The notes below the pieces were generated by a model. That model was not told where the DNA came from and ran no database searches. It saw only the letters and a program-made list of their open reading frames with translations. A program made the position numbers and the translations under genes. A DNA stretch of 64,000 nucleotides, from assembly GCA_963765555.1 (NCBI GenBank), contig CAVXWX010000007.1:62001-126000 (forward strand), given 5' to 3'. Positions 8,386 through 17,367 of this stretch are shown piece by piece (positions within the stretch are counted from its first letter, which is position 1; every line of letters begins with the position of its first letter). Origin of the DNA: JL08 sp963765555 (lineage in GTDB: Bacteria > Pseudomonadota > Alphaproteobacteria > Rhodobacterales > Rhodobacteraceae).

Positions 8386-9615
8386 ATGTGGGAACGGGTT
8401 TTTGACACCATGATCCGGCGGTTGATCCAGACGGGTCATTTGCAGATCACCTACCCCGATGGCAGCGCGCAAAGTTACGGAGACAGGAGCGGATCAATAG
8501 TCTCTTTGACATTGCACGATGCAAAGATCCTGCGCGCGCTGTGCCTGAGACCGGAACTGGCTTTGGGTGAAGGATACATGAACCAGCAGATCACCATTCA
8601 GAACGACGCACTGGGTGATGTGTTGCGGCTTGTCCTGCGCAACAGACGCCCCGATGCGTTTCCGGTCTGGGTCCGCATGCTTGAACGCGCGCGCTTTGCC
8701 TTGCGAAATCTGGTGCAACGCAACACCGCCCACAGTGCCAAATCCAACGTCGCGCATCACTACGACATTTCAGATGAGCTTTACCGGCTGTTTCTGGATG
8801 ACGACATGCAATATTCGTGTGCATATTTCACCCATGACGGGATGAGTCTGGAAGACGCCCAAACCGCCAAGAAAACCCATATCGCTCAAAAGCTGCTTTT
8901 GTCGCCGGGCCAGCATGTTCTTGATATCGGCTGTGGCTGGGGTGGGCTGGCCCTGACGCTGGCGCGCGATTATGGCGTGGAAGTTACCGGCGTTACATTA
9001 TCGGAAAACCAGCTGGAAACGGCCAGAACCCGCATCAAACAAGCCGGACTGTCCGACCGGATCACGATCCGGCTGATGGATTACCGCGACCTGACCGGCC
9101 CGTTTGACCGGATCGTCAGTGTCGGCATGCTGGAACATGTCGGCGTCCCGCACTATCGGGATTACTTTGACAAGATCAGCGCGCTGCTCGCCCCGGACGG
9201 TATCGCGCTGATCCACACAATCGGGCGCTGCGGGCCGCCGATTTCCCATTCACCATGGATTCACAAATACATCTTTCCGGGGGGCTATGTTCCGTCCCTG
9301 TCCGAACTTGCCCCCGCTCTGGAACAATCCGGCCTCTGGACCTGCGATGTCGAAGTCTGGCGCTTGCATTACGCCAAGACCTTGCGCCACTGGCGCACCC
9401 GGTTTGATACCCATACCGATGAGGTGCGCGCACTTTACGACGATCGGTTCATCCGGATGTGGCGCTATTACCTGACGGTGTGCATCATGGCCTTTGAAGA
9501 ACAACAACAGGCCGTGTTTCAGTTTCAGCTTTCGCACAAGCGCGACGCTGTGCCTCTGACGCGCGGCTATCTTTATGCCAGCCACCAACCCCGCCTGCAT
9601 CACGCCGCACAATAA
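8386..9615 (+). CDS. Cyclopropane-fatty-acyl-phospholipid synthase family methyltransferase
   Basis: A 409-residue SAM-dependent enzyme. The start at 8386 is chosen for the AGGGGG about six bases upstream; an ATG at 8371 is less well placed. The N-terminal lipid-binding region is followed by KSNVAHHYDISDELYRLF (the CFA synthase hallmark), the SAM loop LDIGCGWGGLAL, EVTGVTLSENQ, MLEHVGVPHYRDYF, and a conserved tail with FEEQQQAVFQFQLSHKRDAVP. It would methylate unsaturated acyl chains of membrane phospholipids. Rhodobacterales often have several paralogues, so cyclopropanation itself is inferred. Confidence 0.88.
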   Translation: MWERVFDTMIRRLIQTGHLQITYPDGSAQSYGDRSGSIVSLTLHDAKILRALCLRPELALGEGYMNQQITIQNDALGDVLRLVLRNRRPDAFPVWVRMLERARFALRNLVQRNTAHSAKSNVAHHYDISDELYRLFLDDDMQYSCAYFTHDGMSLEDAQTAKKTHIAQKLLLSPGQHVLDIGCGWGGLALTLARDYGVEVTGVTLSENQLETARTRIKQAGLSDRITIRLMDYRDLTGPFDRIVSVGMLEHVGVPHYRDYFDKISALLAPDGIALIHTIGRCGPPISHSPWIHKYIFPGGYVPSLSELAPALEQSGLWTCDVEVWRLHYAKTLRHWRTRFDTHTDEVRALYDDRFIRMWRYYLTVCIMAFEEQQQAVFQFQLSHKRDAVPLTRGYLYASHQPRLHHAAQ

Positions 9616-9864
9616 ACGGCCTTTCTGCGACTTTTGGCGTTGATCCTTGCCGCCGCCAGCAGGGTACCATGCCCCGCACGGTGCCAAAAACCATGCGCGC
9701 CACGCGTGCACGACTTCGCCGCCGCCTGATTGAACACAAAACCTTTTGTATTCCCCCTTGCACCTGCCCCCTTCATGCCTATAACCCACGACAATTTGGA
9801 CGCGTTCGGGGGCGTGCCCAAATATCCGATGCAAACTGCACATCTGTCAAAAGGGGCCGCTGCC

Positions 9865-12800
9865 ATGCCGAAGAGAACCGACATCAAGTCGATTATGATC
9901 ATCGGAGCAGGGCCTATCGTCATCGGACAAGCTTGCGAGTTTGACTATTCCGGCGCACAGGCCTGCAAGGCGCTGCGCGAAGAAGGCTATCGGGTCATTC
10001 TGGTCAATTCCAACCCCGCCACCATCATGACAGATCCCGGCATGGCAGATGCCACCTATATCGAACCGATCACCCCCGAAATCGTAGCCAAGATCATCGA
10101 AAAAGAACGCCCCGACGCCTTGCTGCCGACAATGGGTGGACAGACCGGCCTGAACACATCCCTTGCATTGGAAGAAATGGGCGTGCTGGCGAAGTACAAT
10201 GTTGAAATGATCGGGGCCAATCGCGAAGCCATCGAAATGGCCGAAGACCGCAAACTGTTTCGCGAAGCGATGGATCGTCTGGGCATTGAAAACCCCAAGG
10301 CCACCATCGCAACCGCACCGAAAAATGCCGACGGGTCCAAGGATCTGGCCGCAGGCGTGCGTATCGCGCTTGAGGCGCTGGATGATATCGGCCTGCCCGC
10401 CATTATCCGCCCTGCCTTTACGATGGGCGGTTCGGGCGGCGGTGTGGCCTATAACCGCGATGATTACGAATTTTTCTGCCGTTCGGGCATGGATGCCTCG
10501 CCCGTCGGGCAAATCCTGATCGATGAATCCCTTCTGGGCTGGAAAGAATTCGAAATGGAGGTGGTGCGCGACACTGCCGACAACGCCATCATCATCTGTT
10601 CCATCGAAAACGTCGATCCGATGGGCGTGCATACGGGTGACTCGATCACCGTCGCGCCCGCACTCACGTTGACGGACAAAGAATACCAGATCATGCGCAA
10701 TCACTCGATTGCTGTGTTGCGTGAAATCGGTGTGGAAACCGGTGGATCGAATGTGCAGTGGGCCGTCAATCCGGTTGACGGCCGTATGGTCGTGATCGAA
10801 ATGAACCCGCGGGTGTCACGTTCGTCCGCTCTTGCCTCAAAGGCCACAGGTTTTCCAATTGCCAAGGTCGCGGCCAAACTGGCTGTCGGGTACACGCTGG
10901 ACGAATTGGACAACGACATCACCAAAGTCACGCCCGCCAGTTTCGAGCCGACGATCGACTATGTCGTCACCAAAATTCCACGCTTTGCATTCGAAAAATT
11001 CCCCGGATCAGAACCGCACCTGACGACGGCGATGAAATCCGTGGGCGAGGCGATGTCGATCGGGCGCACAATTCATGAATCCATGCAAAAGGCTCTGGCC
11101 TCGATGGAAACCGGCCTGACCGGATTTGACGAGATTGATATTCCCGGCGCCCCTGACCCCGCCGCCATTACCAAAGCCCTGAGCCAGCAAACACCGGATC
11201 GCATCCGCGTCATCGCGCAAGCCATGCGTTTGGGTATTTCTGATCAGGATATCCACGCGGTGACGATGTTTGATCCATGGTTTCTGGCGCGCATCCGCGA
11301 AATCATCGATACAGAGGCCGAAGTGCGCGAACATGGCCTACCCGAAGACGAACAGGGCCTGCGCCACCTCAAGATGATGGGGTTCACCGACGCACGCCTT
11401 GCCACTTTGACAGGAAAATCCGAAAAGGCAGTGCGCAAGACACGGACTGCGGCGGGCGTTGTCGCCTGTTTCAAGCGGATCGATACCTGCGCCGCCGAAT
11501 TCGAGGCGCAAACCCCGTATATGTATTCGACCTATGAAACGCCCGTGTTTGGCGAGGTCGAATGCGAAGCACGCCCGTCAAACCGGAAGAAAGTTGTCAT
11601 TCTCGGCGGCGGACCGAACCGGATCGGGCAAGGCATCGAATTTGATTATTGCTGCGTGCATGCATGTTACGCGCTTACCGATGCCGGTTACGAAACCATC
11701 ATGGTCAATTGCAATCCGGAAACGGTGTCCACAGATTACGACACTTCGGATCGGCTCTATTTCGAACCTTTGACCTTTGAACATGTGATGGAGATTTTGC
11801 GGGTCGAACAGGAAAACGGCACGTTGCACGGCGTTATCGTTCAATTTGGCGGCCAGACACCTCTTAAACTCGCCAACGCGCTGCAAGACGAAGGCATCCC
11901 GATCCTTGGCACCACCCCGGATGCCATCGATCTGGCGGAAGACCGCGAGCGTTTCCAGCAATTGGTGCAAGGTCTTGGCCTGAAGCAACCACACAACGGC
12001 ATCGCATCAACCGACGCGCAGGCTTTTGAAATTGCCAAAGAGATCGGGTTCCCTCTGGTCATCCGCCCCTCTTATGTTCTGGGCGGGCGTGCGATGGAAA
12101 TCGTGCGTGATCAGGCGCAACTGGAACGCTATATTTCCGAAGCGGTGGTTGTCTCTGGCTCCAGCCCCGTACTGTTGGACAGCTATCTGTCGGGCGCGGT
12201 GGAATGCGACGTTGACGCGATCTGCGACGGCACCGACGTACATGTCGCCGGCATCATGCAACATATCGAAGAGGCGGGCGTTCATTCCGGCGACAGCGCC
12301 TGTTCCCTGCCGCCCTATTCACTGGCCCCTGAAATTATCGCCGAACTGCACAAACAAACGCATGCGCTGGCCCATGCGCTGAATGTGGTCGGTCTGATGA
12401 ACATCCAGTTCGCTGTCAAAGACGGCGAAGTCTACCTGATCGAGGTCAACCCGCGCGCAAGCCGGACCGTGCCGTTTGTTGCCAAGGCCACGGATTCGGC
12501 CATTGCCTCGATCGCGGCGCGCATCATGGCGGGTGAAAAGCTGGCCGATTTCCCCCATCGCGCACCCTATGACGCGAATGCCGCTTATGATGATGTCTTG
12601 CCTTTGGGCGACCCGCTCAGCCTTGCCGATCCCAATATGCCGTGGTTTTCGGTGAAAGAGGCCGTTCTTCCCTTTGCCCGCTTTCCGGGCGTTGATACGA
12701 TTTTGGGCCCGGAAATGCGCAGCACCGGCGAAGTGATGGGCTGGGATCGCGATTTCCCCCGTGCGTTTCTAAAGGCGCAAATGGGCGCCGGCATGAGCCT

Positions 12801-13197
12801 GCCAACCTCGGGCTGTGCATTCCTGTCGATCAAGGACGCCGACAAGACGCCGGATATGCTGGAAGCGGCCCAAATTCTAACCGGCCTTGGCTTTACCCTT
12901 GTCGCCACGCGCGGCACCCAAAGCTGGCTGGCAGAACAGGGCGTAGAATGCGCCGTCGTCAACAAGGTCTACGAAGGTCGCCCCGACATCGTTGACATGA
13001 TGAAGGACGGGCGCGTGCAATTGGTGATGAACTCGACCGAAGGCGCACAAGCGGTCGAGGATTCCAAATCCATCCGCTCGGTCGCGCTGTATGACAGGAT
13101 TCCCTATTTTACCACGGCTGCTGGCTCACACGCTGCCGCGCTGGCAATCCGGGCGCAGGCGGACGGAGATGTGGGCGTGAAGCCGTTGCAGGGATGA
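9865..13197 (+). CDS. carB: Carbamoyl-phosphate synthase large subunit
   Basis: A 1,110-residue protein with two homologous ATP-grasp halves. The first opens with KSIMIIGAGPIVIGQACEFD and the second (near residue 575) with KKVVILGGGPNRIGQGIEFD. GGSGGG and VLGGRAMEI mark the ATP-binding loops, MNPRVSRSSALASKATG and VNPRASRTVPFVAKAT the carboxy-phosphate and carbamate sites, and a C-terminal MGS-like allosteric domain ends the protein. It makes carbamoyl phosphate for pyrimidines and arginine from bicarbonate, ammonia and two ATP. AAGGGG lies ahead of the chosen ATG. The small subunit carA is not in the window. Confidence 0.97.
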   Translation: MPKRTDIKSIMIIGAGPIVIGQACEFDYSGAQACKALREEGYRVILVNSNPATIMTDPGMADATYIEPITPEIVAKIIEKERPDALLPTMGGQTGLNTSLALEEMGVLAKYNVEMIGANREAIEMAEDRKLFREAMDRLGIENPKATIATAPKNADGSKDLAAGVRIALEALDDIGLPAIIRPAFTMGGSGGGVAYNRDDYEFFCRSGMDASPVGQILIDESLLGWKEFEMEVVRDTADNAIIICSIENVDPMGVHTGDSITVAPALTLTDKEYQIMRNHSIAVLREIGVETGGSNVQWAVNPVDGRMVVIEMNPRVSRSSALASKATGFPIAKVAAKLAVGYTLDELDNDITKVTPASFEPTIDYVVTKIPRFAFEKFPGSEPHLTTAMKSVGEAMSIGRTIHESMQKALASMETGLTGFDEIDIPGAPDPAAITKALSQQTPDRIRVIAQAMRLGISDQDIHAVTMFDPWFLARIREIIDTEAEVREHGLPEDEQGLRHLKMMGFTDARLATLTGKSEKAVRKTRTAAGVVACFKRIDTCAAEFEAQTPYMYSTYETPVFGEVECEARPSNRKKVVILGGGPNRIGQGIEFDYCCVHACYALTDAGYETIMVNCNPETVSTDYDTSDRLYFEPLTFEHVMEILRVEQENGTLHGVIVQFGGQTPLKLANALQDEGIPILGTTPDAIDLAEDRERFQQLVQGLGLKQPHNGIASTDAQAFEIAKEIGFPLVIRPSYVLGGRAMEIVRDQAQLERYISEAVVVSGSSPVLLDSYLSGAVECDVDAICDGTDVHVAGIMQHIEEAGVHSGDSACSLPPYSLAPEIIAELHKQTHALAHALNVVGLMNIQFAVKDGEVYLIEVNPRASRTVPFVAKATDSAIASIAARIMAGEKLADFPHRAPYDANAAYDDVLPLGDPLSLADPNMPWFSVKEAVLPFARFPGVDTILGPEMRSTGEVMGWDRDFPRAFLKAQMGAGMSLPTSGCAFLSIKDADKTPDMLEAAQILTGLGFTLVATRGTQSWLAEQGVECAVVNKVYEGRPDIVDMMKDGRVQLVMNSTEGAQAVEDSKSIRSVALYDRIPYFTTAAGSHAAALAIRAQADGDVGVKPLQG

Positions 13198-13203
13198 TTT
13201 GAG

Positions 13204-13242
13204 AACGGCAGGCCGGTAATTTTTGTTTTTCTGCCGTTTTTT
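13204..13242 (+). terminator. Rho-independent terminator after carB
   Basis: AACGGCAG (13204-13211) pairs perfectly with CTGCCGTT (13231-13238) across a 19-base AT-rich loop and runs directly into a T-tract. It is seven bases after the carB stop. Confidence 0.8.
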
Positions 13243-13362
13243 CCAAAAATCCCCTTCGGCTTTTTGTGCACGGGCAGCCCTGCGCAAAACTTTGCCGAAC
13301 CGTATCCGCTTTTTCAAAAGCCATGCTAAGCTTCTCTGATTCACACCAAAGGAGTTTTCCCC

Positions 13363-13656
13363 ATGCGCCTGTTTCTCGCTTTACCTGTCGCCATTCTGGT
13401 CGGTGCCTGCACGCAGGAACCAACCCCGCCGCCCGAAACGACCTTGCCTTTTTTCGGTGACGGGTACCGGTTTAGCGGCGATGCCTGCCGCCGCATTGGC
13501 GAAGACGAGTATACCAACCAGTTTCTGGACGATGCGGCAGATTTTGTCGGCTGTCCGGAAACGCTTGAAAACCTGGGCGTCTTTGTGACCGACACCGGTG
13601 CCATCGAAGTGGCGCGGCGGGACGGGTATGTTCTGTATTCCGTGCCAACCCGCTAA
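13363..13656 (+). CDS. Small putative lipoprotein
   Basis: A 97-residue protein with a clear lipoprotein signal peptide: MRLFLALPVAILVGAC, where VGAC is the lipobox and Cys16 the lipidated residue. A Pro/Glu-rich linker follows, then a short globular part with FSGDACRRIGEDEYTNQFLDD and GCPETLENLGVF. AAAGGAG stands eight bases before the ATG. I do not recognise the family; it looks like a conserved small envelope protein of Rhodobacterales. The terminator downstream makes it monocistronic. Confidence 0.75.
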   Translation: MRLFLALPVAILVGACTQEPTPPPETTLPFFGDGYRFSGDACRRIGEDEYTNQFLDDAADFVGCPETLENLGVFVTDTGAIEVARRDGYVLYSVPTR

Positions 13657-13675
13657 CGCACTACGCGCAAGAAAA

Positions 13676-13699
13676 AGGGCCGCCCGAACGGGCAGCCCT
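13676..13699. terminator. Bidirectional terminator between the lipoprotein and VPLPA-CTERM genes
   Basis: AGGGC-C-GCCCG (13676-13686) pairs with CGGGC-A-GCCCT (13689-13699) with one internal mismatch. It has AAAAA on the 5' side, giving a T-run for the minus-strand gene, while the plus side is less T-rich. It serves two convergent genes. Confidence 0.65.
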
Positions 13700-13724
13700 T
13701 GATCAAATTCTATACCTATCGTGC

Positions 13725-14450
13725 TTAAGCGGATTTGCGGCGTTTGCGCGCTGCAACGAGGCCACCGACGGCGGCGATCAGCATGATGCCACTGGCCGGA
13801 AGCGGCACAGGCGATACGGTGACAAGGTTTTGCTTGCGCGCAGCACCTTCGCCCTCGCTTTCAAGGAATGTCAGACGCCAGCGGTTCGGGCTACCATCGG
13901 GGAGGTTTTGCGCCGCCGTCAGGAATTCACCGGCAATTTTTTTAACCGCATCACTTGCGCTGGCTTGGAAGGCACCGGTTTCGGTTACGATATTGTAATC
14001 GGTGTCATAGACCAGTTCCCACAAGGCCAGTTGGAATCCGGCCGATGTGTCACGATCTGTTGTGATCAGCGGGTCGCCATAGTTTGCGTTGAACATCGCC
14101 TGAATACGCGCAATGCCCGCATCCATCAGGTTCACGCCGCCGTTCTGGAATGGATTTGACGTATGCATATAGTCATGCGACCCGCTTGTGCCCAGAAAGG
14201 CACCAAGATCCAGACACCACGCGATAAAGCTGCTGCCCAGCCCGCCGGTTGTGTCGTTCATATCGAACCCACCGGCAGATACGCTTGTCAGGTCATTCGC
14301 AACCGGAACCGGAACCTCATCAAGCGTGACAGTTCTGTATCCGCCCGCAGCAGACCCGTTATATTCAAGAGTGGAGATTGTGCCGGCCCAGGCTGTTGTT
14401 GAAATCAGGGCGGCGACAGCCGTTGTTGCGGCAAATTTCATAAAACTCAT
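13725..14450 (-). CDS. VPLPA-CTERM sorting domain-containing exported protein
   Basis: A 241-residue exported protein. The start at 14450 (AAGGA upstream) gives a signal peptide MSFMKFAATTAVAALISTTAWA/G. The middle (about 25-200) carries FIAWCLDLGAFLG and AGFQLALWELVYDT, a pattern I associate with thioester-type (TED-like) surface proteins. The C-terminus has VPLPASG, a hydrophobic helix and RKRRKS, the layout of PEP-CTERM-class sorting tails processed by an exosortase. It is probably exported and attached to the surface or exopolysaccharide. No exosortase or polysaccharide genes are nearby, so the enzyme must be elsewhere. Confidence 0.82.
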   Translation of the reverse strand: MSFMKFAATTAVAALISTTAWAGTISTLEYNGSAAGGYRTVTLDEVPVPVANDLTSVSAGGFDMNDTTGGLGSSFIAWCLDLGAFLGTSGSHDYMHTSNPFQNGGVNLMDAGIARIQAMFNANYGDPLITTDRDTSAGFQLALWELVYDTDYNIVTETGAFQASASDAVKKIAGEFLTAAQNLPDGSPNRWRLTFLESEGEGAARKQNLVTVSPVPLPASGIMLIAAVGGLVAARKRRKSA

Positions 14451-14783
14451 AACACTAGTCCTTTGACACTCATTACACAAAGCAAACGCAAACAAATCAC
14501 TGCGATTTCTACTCCCGTTTATATCCATACGGATCCCTGAAAAAGAAGCATTTGTGTTCCAAATAAGGCGAAAAGATGTGCTATTTTCGCCCGATTAACC
14601 ACATGTATTGCGCTCAATAAATGTCATGTGTCAAAACTGTCTCCTAAACAGGAACAATGGGACATTTGAACACGCGTCGAAACGAACGTGACCACTCTGT
14701 GAGCGACGCACCCAGGGTCAACGCAACTTGCGCCCCCCAGACAGGGGTATTACTCTGCCTGAAATTCATGCAAGGGCCACTTG
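14451..14783. other. Divergent intergenic region, no gene seen
   Basis: About 330 bases between the VPLPA-CTERM gene and the FabH-like gene, AT-richer than its surroundings. It must hold promoters for both. Short dyads such as ACATG...CATGT around 14600-14630 are visible, but I cannot assign a promoter class or regulator. Confidence 0.6.
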
Positions 14784-15908
14784 ATGTACACAGCTGCCAT
14801 TACCGGCACCGGGGTGTTTACCCCCGGTGAAATCATCACCAATGCCGAACTGGTGGCCGCCTTTAACGCCTATGCGGACCTGTTCAATGCGAGACACGCG
14901 GACGAGATCGCGGCCGGCACGATAGAGGCCAAGGAACATTCGTCCGAAGACTTCATTGTCAAGGCCAGTGGTATCAACCAGCGCTATGTGATCGACAAGA
15001 CCGGCGTTCTTGATCCCGAGATCATGCATCCGCTGTTGCGTCAGCGCAGCGATGATGAACCTTCATTGATGGCTGAAATGGGCCTTGATGCCGCGCAAAA
15101 GGCGCTGGCTCAGGCAGGTAAAACCGCATCAGACGTCGATCTGGTCATTTGCGCGGCTTCGAATATGGAACGCGCCTATCCGGCCATTGCGGTCGAAATC
15201 CAGAATCTGCTGGGCTGCCCCGGATTTGCCTTTGACATGAATGTTGCGTGTTCATCAGCCACATTCGGGATTCAGGCCGCTGCAGATATGGTCAAATCCG
15301 GCAGCATCCGCAGTGCACTGGTGATCAACCCTGAAATTTGCAGTGCACATCTGGAATGGCGTGACCGCGATTGTCATTTCATTTTCGGTGACGTCGCAAC
15401 CGCCACCTTGATTGAACGGGCAGACGCGGCAAACGGGCCATGCTTTGATATAATCTCGACACGCTGCGCCACCGAGTTTTCAAACAACATTCGCAACAAT
15501 AACGGCTTTCTGCGCCGCTCGCGCCCTGATGGCACGAAAGACCGGCGTGATATGCAATTCATGCAAAACGGCCGCAAAGTGTTCAAAGAGGTGCTGCCCA
15601 TGGTGAGCGCGCACATCGCGGCCCACATGGACGCAGAAGGCATAGAAGCCTCTGATCTTAAAAGGCTTTGGTTACATCAGGCCAACAAGACAATGAATGA
15701 TTTCATCGGCAAAAAGGTATTGGGCCGCACCCCTGAACCGGGCGAACAACCCAACATCCTGCAAGACTATGCCAATACATCCTCGGCCGGGTCCATCATT
15801 GCGTTTTCGAAATTTTCAAACGATCTGGGTGATGGTGACCTTGGTGTGATCTGTTCTTTCGGGGCGGGTTATTCGGTCGGGTCAGTGATCGTGAAACGCC
15901 GCGGCTGA
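14784..15908 (+). CDS. Beta-ketoacyl-ACP synthase III (FabH-like)
   Basis: A 374-residue thiolase-fold condensing enzyme. The ATG at 14784 has AAGGG eight bases upstream. The catalytic triad is complete: Cys156 (NVACSSATF), His298 (LWLHQANKTMND) and Asn331 (DYANTSSAGS). The protein is about 50 residues longer than housekeeping FabH, with an N-terminal insert FNARHADEIAAGTIEAK and a loop rich in Arg/Asn (FSNNIRNNNGFLRRSRPDG). This long branch in other proteobacteria uses medium-chain acyl-CoA rather than acetyl-CoA, so it may link beta-oxidation products to fatty-acid synthesis. The substrate is inferred. Confidence 0.85.
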   Translation: MYTAAITGTGVFTPGEIITNAELVAAFNAYADLFNARHADEIAAGTIEAKEHSSEDFIVKASGINQRYVIDKTGVLDPEIMHPLLRQRSDDEPSLMAEMGLDAAQKALAQAGKTASDVDLVICAASNMERAYPAIAVEIQNLLGCPGFAFDMNVACSSATFGIQAAADMVKSGSIRSALVINPEICSAHLEWRDRDCHFIFGDVATATLIERADAANGPCFDIISTRCATEFSNNIRNNNGFLRRSRPDGTKDRRDMQFMQNGRKVFKEVLPMVSAHIAAHMDAEGIEASDLKRLWLHQANKTMNDFIGKKVLGRTPEPGEQPNILQDYANTSSAGSIIAFSKFSNDLGDGDLGVICSFGAGYSVGSVIVKRRG

Positions 15909-15916
15909 CGCAAGGG

Positions 15917-16375
15917 TCAGCCGCTTTCTTCTTCCAGATGCAACTTCATATCGATCAAGACCTGCTGCAGCATTGATGTTTCTTTCAGCAAACGCTTGGC
16001 TTCGTTGATCGTGATGATCCCGTCTTCGATGGATTGCTGGTATTCCGCCATCAACATCGCGAACCGCTGGCTTAACGCAATCACATCTGTGTTGATGCCG
16101 CCCTTTCGTTGCTCGTTCGGGCGTCTGTCATCATAAGACAGGGTAATGCCCTTAAGCTCGGCCAAGGCCGACGTCACGTGCGGATAGGCCGATGCCTCTT
16201 CCAGCAGGGCAACAGCATCAATTGGCATAAACCGATCGGCGTGTTCCGGATTGTCCGAATAATAGCGCCCTAATGTCGCCTTGGATTTTCCTGTTAAGGT
16301 GCATGCAGGTTCTATCCCCACATCTTTCACCAAAGCTTCGGTGTGCTTTTTCAGATAACTGCCAATACCGGCCAT
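15917..16375 (-). CDS. Putative DNA-binding regulator, phage CII-like
   Basis: A 152-residue cytoplasmic protein beginning MAGIGSYLKKHTEALVKD (GGGAG seven bases before the ATG at 16375). Residues about 25-60 (TLTGKSKATLGRYYSD, then HADRFMPIDAVALLEE) follow the layout of phage CII/CP76-type regulators, where a helix-turn-helix is followed by FMPID and a dimerisation helix. The C-terminal 60 residues are helical (FAMLMAEYQQSIEDG). I do not know a characterised homologue. The region just upstream has CGGTTTC/GAAACCG repeats that could be its own operator. Confidence 0.6.
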   Translation of the reverse strand: MAGIGSYLKKHTEALVKDVGIEPACTLTGKSKATLGRYYSDNPEHADRFMPIDAVALLEEASAYPHVTSALAELKGITLSYDDRRPNEQRKGGINTDVIALSQRFAMLMAEYQQSIEDGIITINEAKRLLKETSMLQQVLIDMKLHLEEESG

Positions 16376-16777
16376 ACATCGCTCCCTGTTACAACCCCAA
16401 TACAAGACCCCAAGCGGGGAAACCGTAAAGTCTTTTCCCATTAATCGGTTTCAAGGGAAATGTCATTTATAAACCGTCCCATAGGTTTTCGGGAAGGTAC
16501 GAGTTGCCGGTGCCCACTACATCGGTTTCAGGGTGGGGCCCGTCGCGTTGCCTGTTTGTGTGGTCGGCTTGTCCGGCTTTTGGGCAGGTGATGCGCGGGT
16601 CTATTGGACCAAAGGCGTTTCCTTGCATCCGGTTTTCCTGCCGGTGTCCCCCTTGGATGCGCTCTTTGGTGACAATAGAGTTTGTGACGGTTCGGTTCCC
16701 ATCGCATTTTGCGACTCCTACGTCGGCCCCACCCTGGATAGACTTGCCGGGCGGGGCCGATCATCGTAACTGGGCGC
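16376..16777. other. Intergenic region with repeated CGGTTTC motif, no gene supported
   Basis: About 400 bases between the CII-like gene and tdk. GAAACCG at 16419-16425 forms an inverted repeat with CGGTTTC at 16446-16452, AAACCG recurs at 16471-16476, and the ten-mer ATCGGTTTCA occurs at both 16444-16453 and 16521-16530. Open frames across the rest lack a ribosome site, start context or family resemblance, so I annotate no gene. Confidence 0.55.
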
Positions 16778-17365
16778 ATGGCCAAGCTGTATTTTCATTA
16801 TTCCACTATGAACGCCGGTAAATCGACGGTTCTGTTGCAGGCCGCCCATAATTACCGCGAACGGGGCATGCAGACCTATCTTTTGACGGCGCAGTTCGAC
16901 AAACGCGCAGGACAGGGACGAATCGCATCGCGGATCGGCATTGGAGAGCCTGCGGATACCTTTGCCCCGGGCGAGGATCTGTTTGCAAAACTACAAACAC
17001 GGCTTCAATCCGGCCCCATCGCCTGTGTCTTTGTGGACGAAGCGCAATTTCTTGAAAAAGATCAGGTGTGGCAACTGGCCCGTGCCGTCGACGATTTGAA
17101 CGTGCCGGTTATGTGTTACGGCCTGCGGGTTGATTTTCGCGGCGCGTTGTTCCCCGGTTCTGCCGAATTGCTGGCGTTGTCTGATGAAATGCGTGAAGTG
17201 CGCACAATCTGTCATTGCGGAAAAAAGGCAACGATGGTGATCCGGCAAGACGCAAACGGGAATGTTGTGACAGACGGGGCGCAGGTACAGATCGGCGGCA
17301 ACGAAACCTATGTCTCGTTGTGTCGCCGTCACTGGCGTGCCGCAACAGGCGACGCCGGTGTCTGA
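16778..17365 (+). CDS. tdk: Thymidine kinase
   Basis: A 195-residue type II thymidine kinase for thymidine salvage. The Walker A loop STMNAGKST (Gly14, Lys15, Ser16) lies at the N-terminus. VFVDEAQFL is the Walker B/lasso-side segment with the catalytic Glu, and LRVDFRGALFPGSAELLALSD follows. The C-terminal zinc knuckle uses CHCGKKA and a later Cys in LCRRHW, with the nucleoside-binding loop QVQIGGNETYVSLC. Length matches the family. It stands alone, followed on the other strand by the dehydrogenase gene. Confidence 0.94.
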   Translation: MAKLYFHYSTMNAGKSTVLLQAAHNYRERGMQTYLLTAQFDKRAGQGRIASRIGIGEPADTFAPGEDLFAKLQTRLQSGPIACVFVDEAQFLEKDQVWQLARAVDDLNVPVMCYGLRVDFRGALFPGSAELLALSDEMREVRTICHCGKKATMVIRQDANGNVVTDGAQVQIGGNETYVSLCRRHWRAATGDAGV

Positions 17366-17367
17366 CG

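Noticed and set aside
16491..16501. Shared 11-mer GGGAAGGTACG with 23438-23448
   Set aside because: Several 11-base repeats are expected by chance within this much non-coding DNA; the flanks do not match.
16504..16821. Overlapping open frames in the tdk upstream region
   Set aside because: No ribosome site, no family pattern, and they run into the tdk start in another frame.
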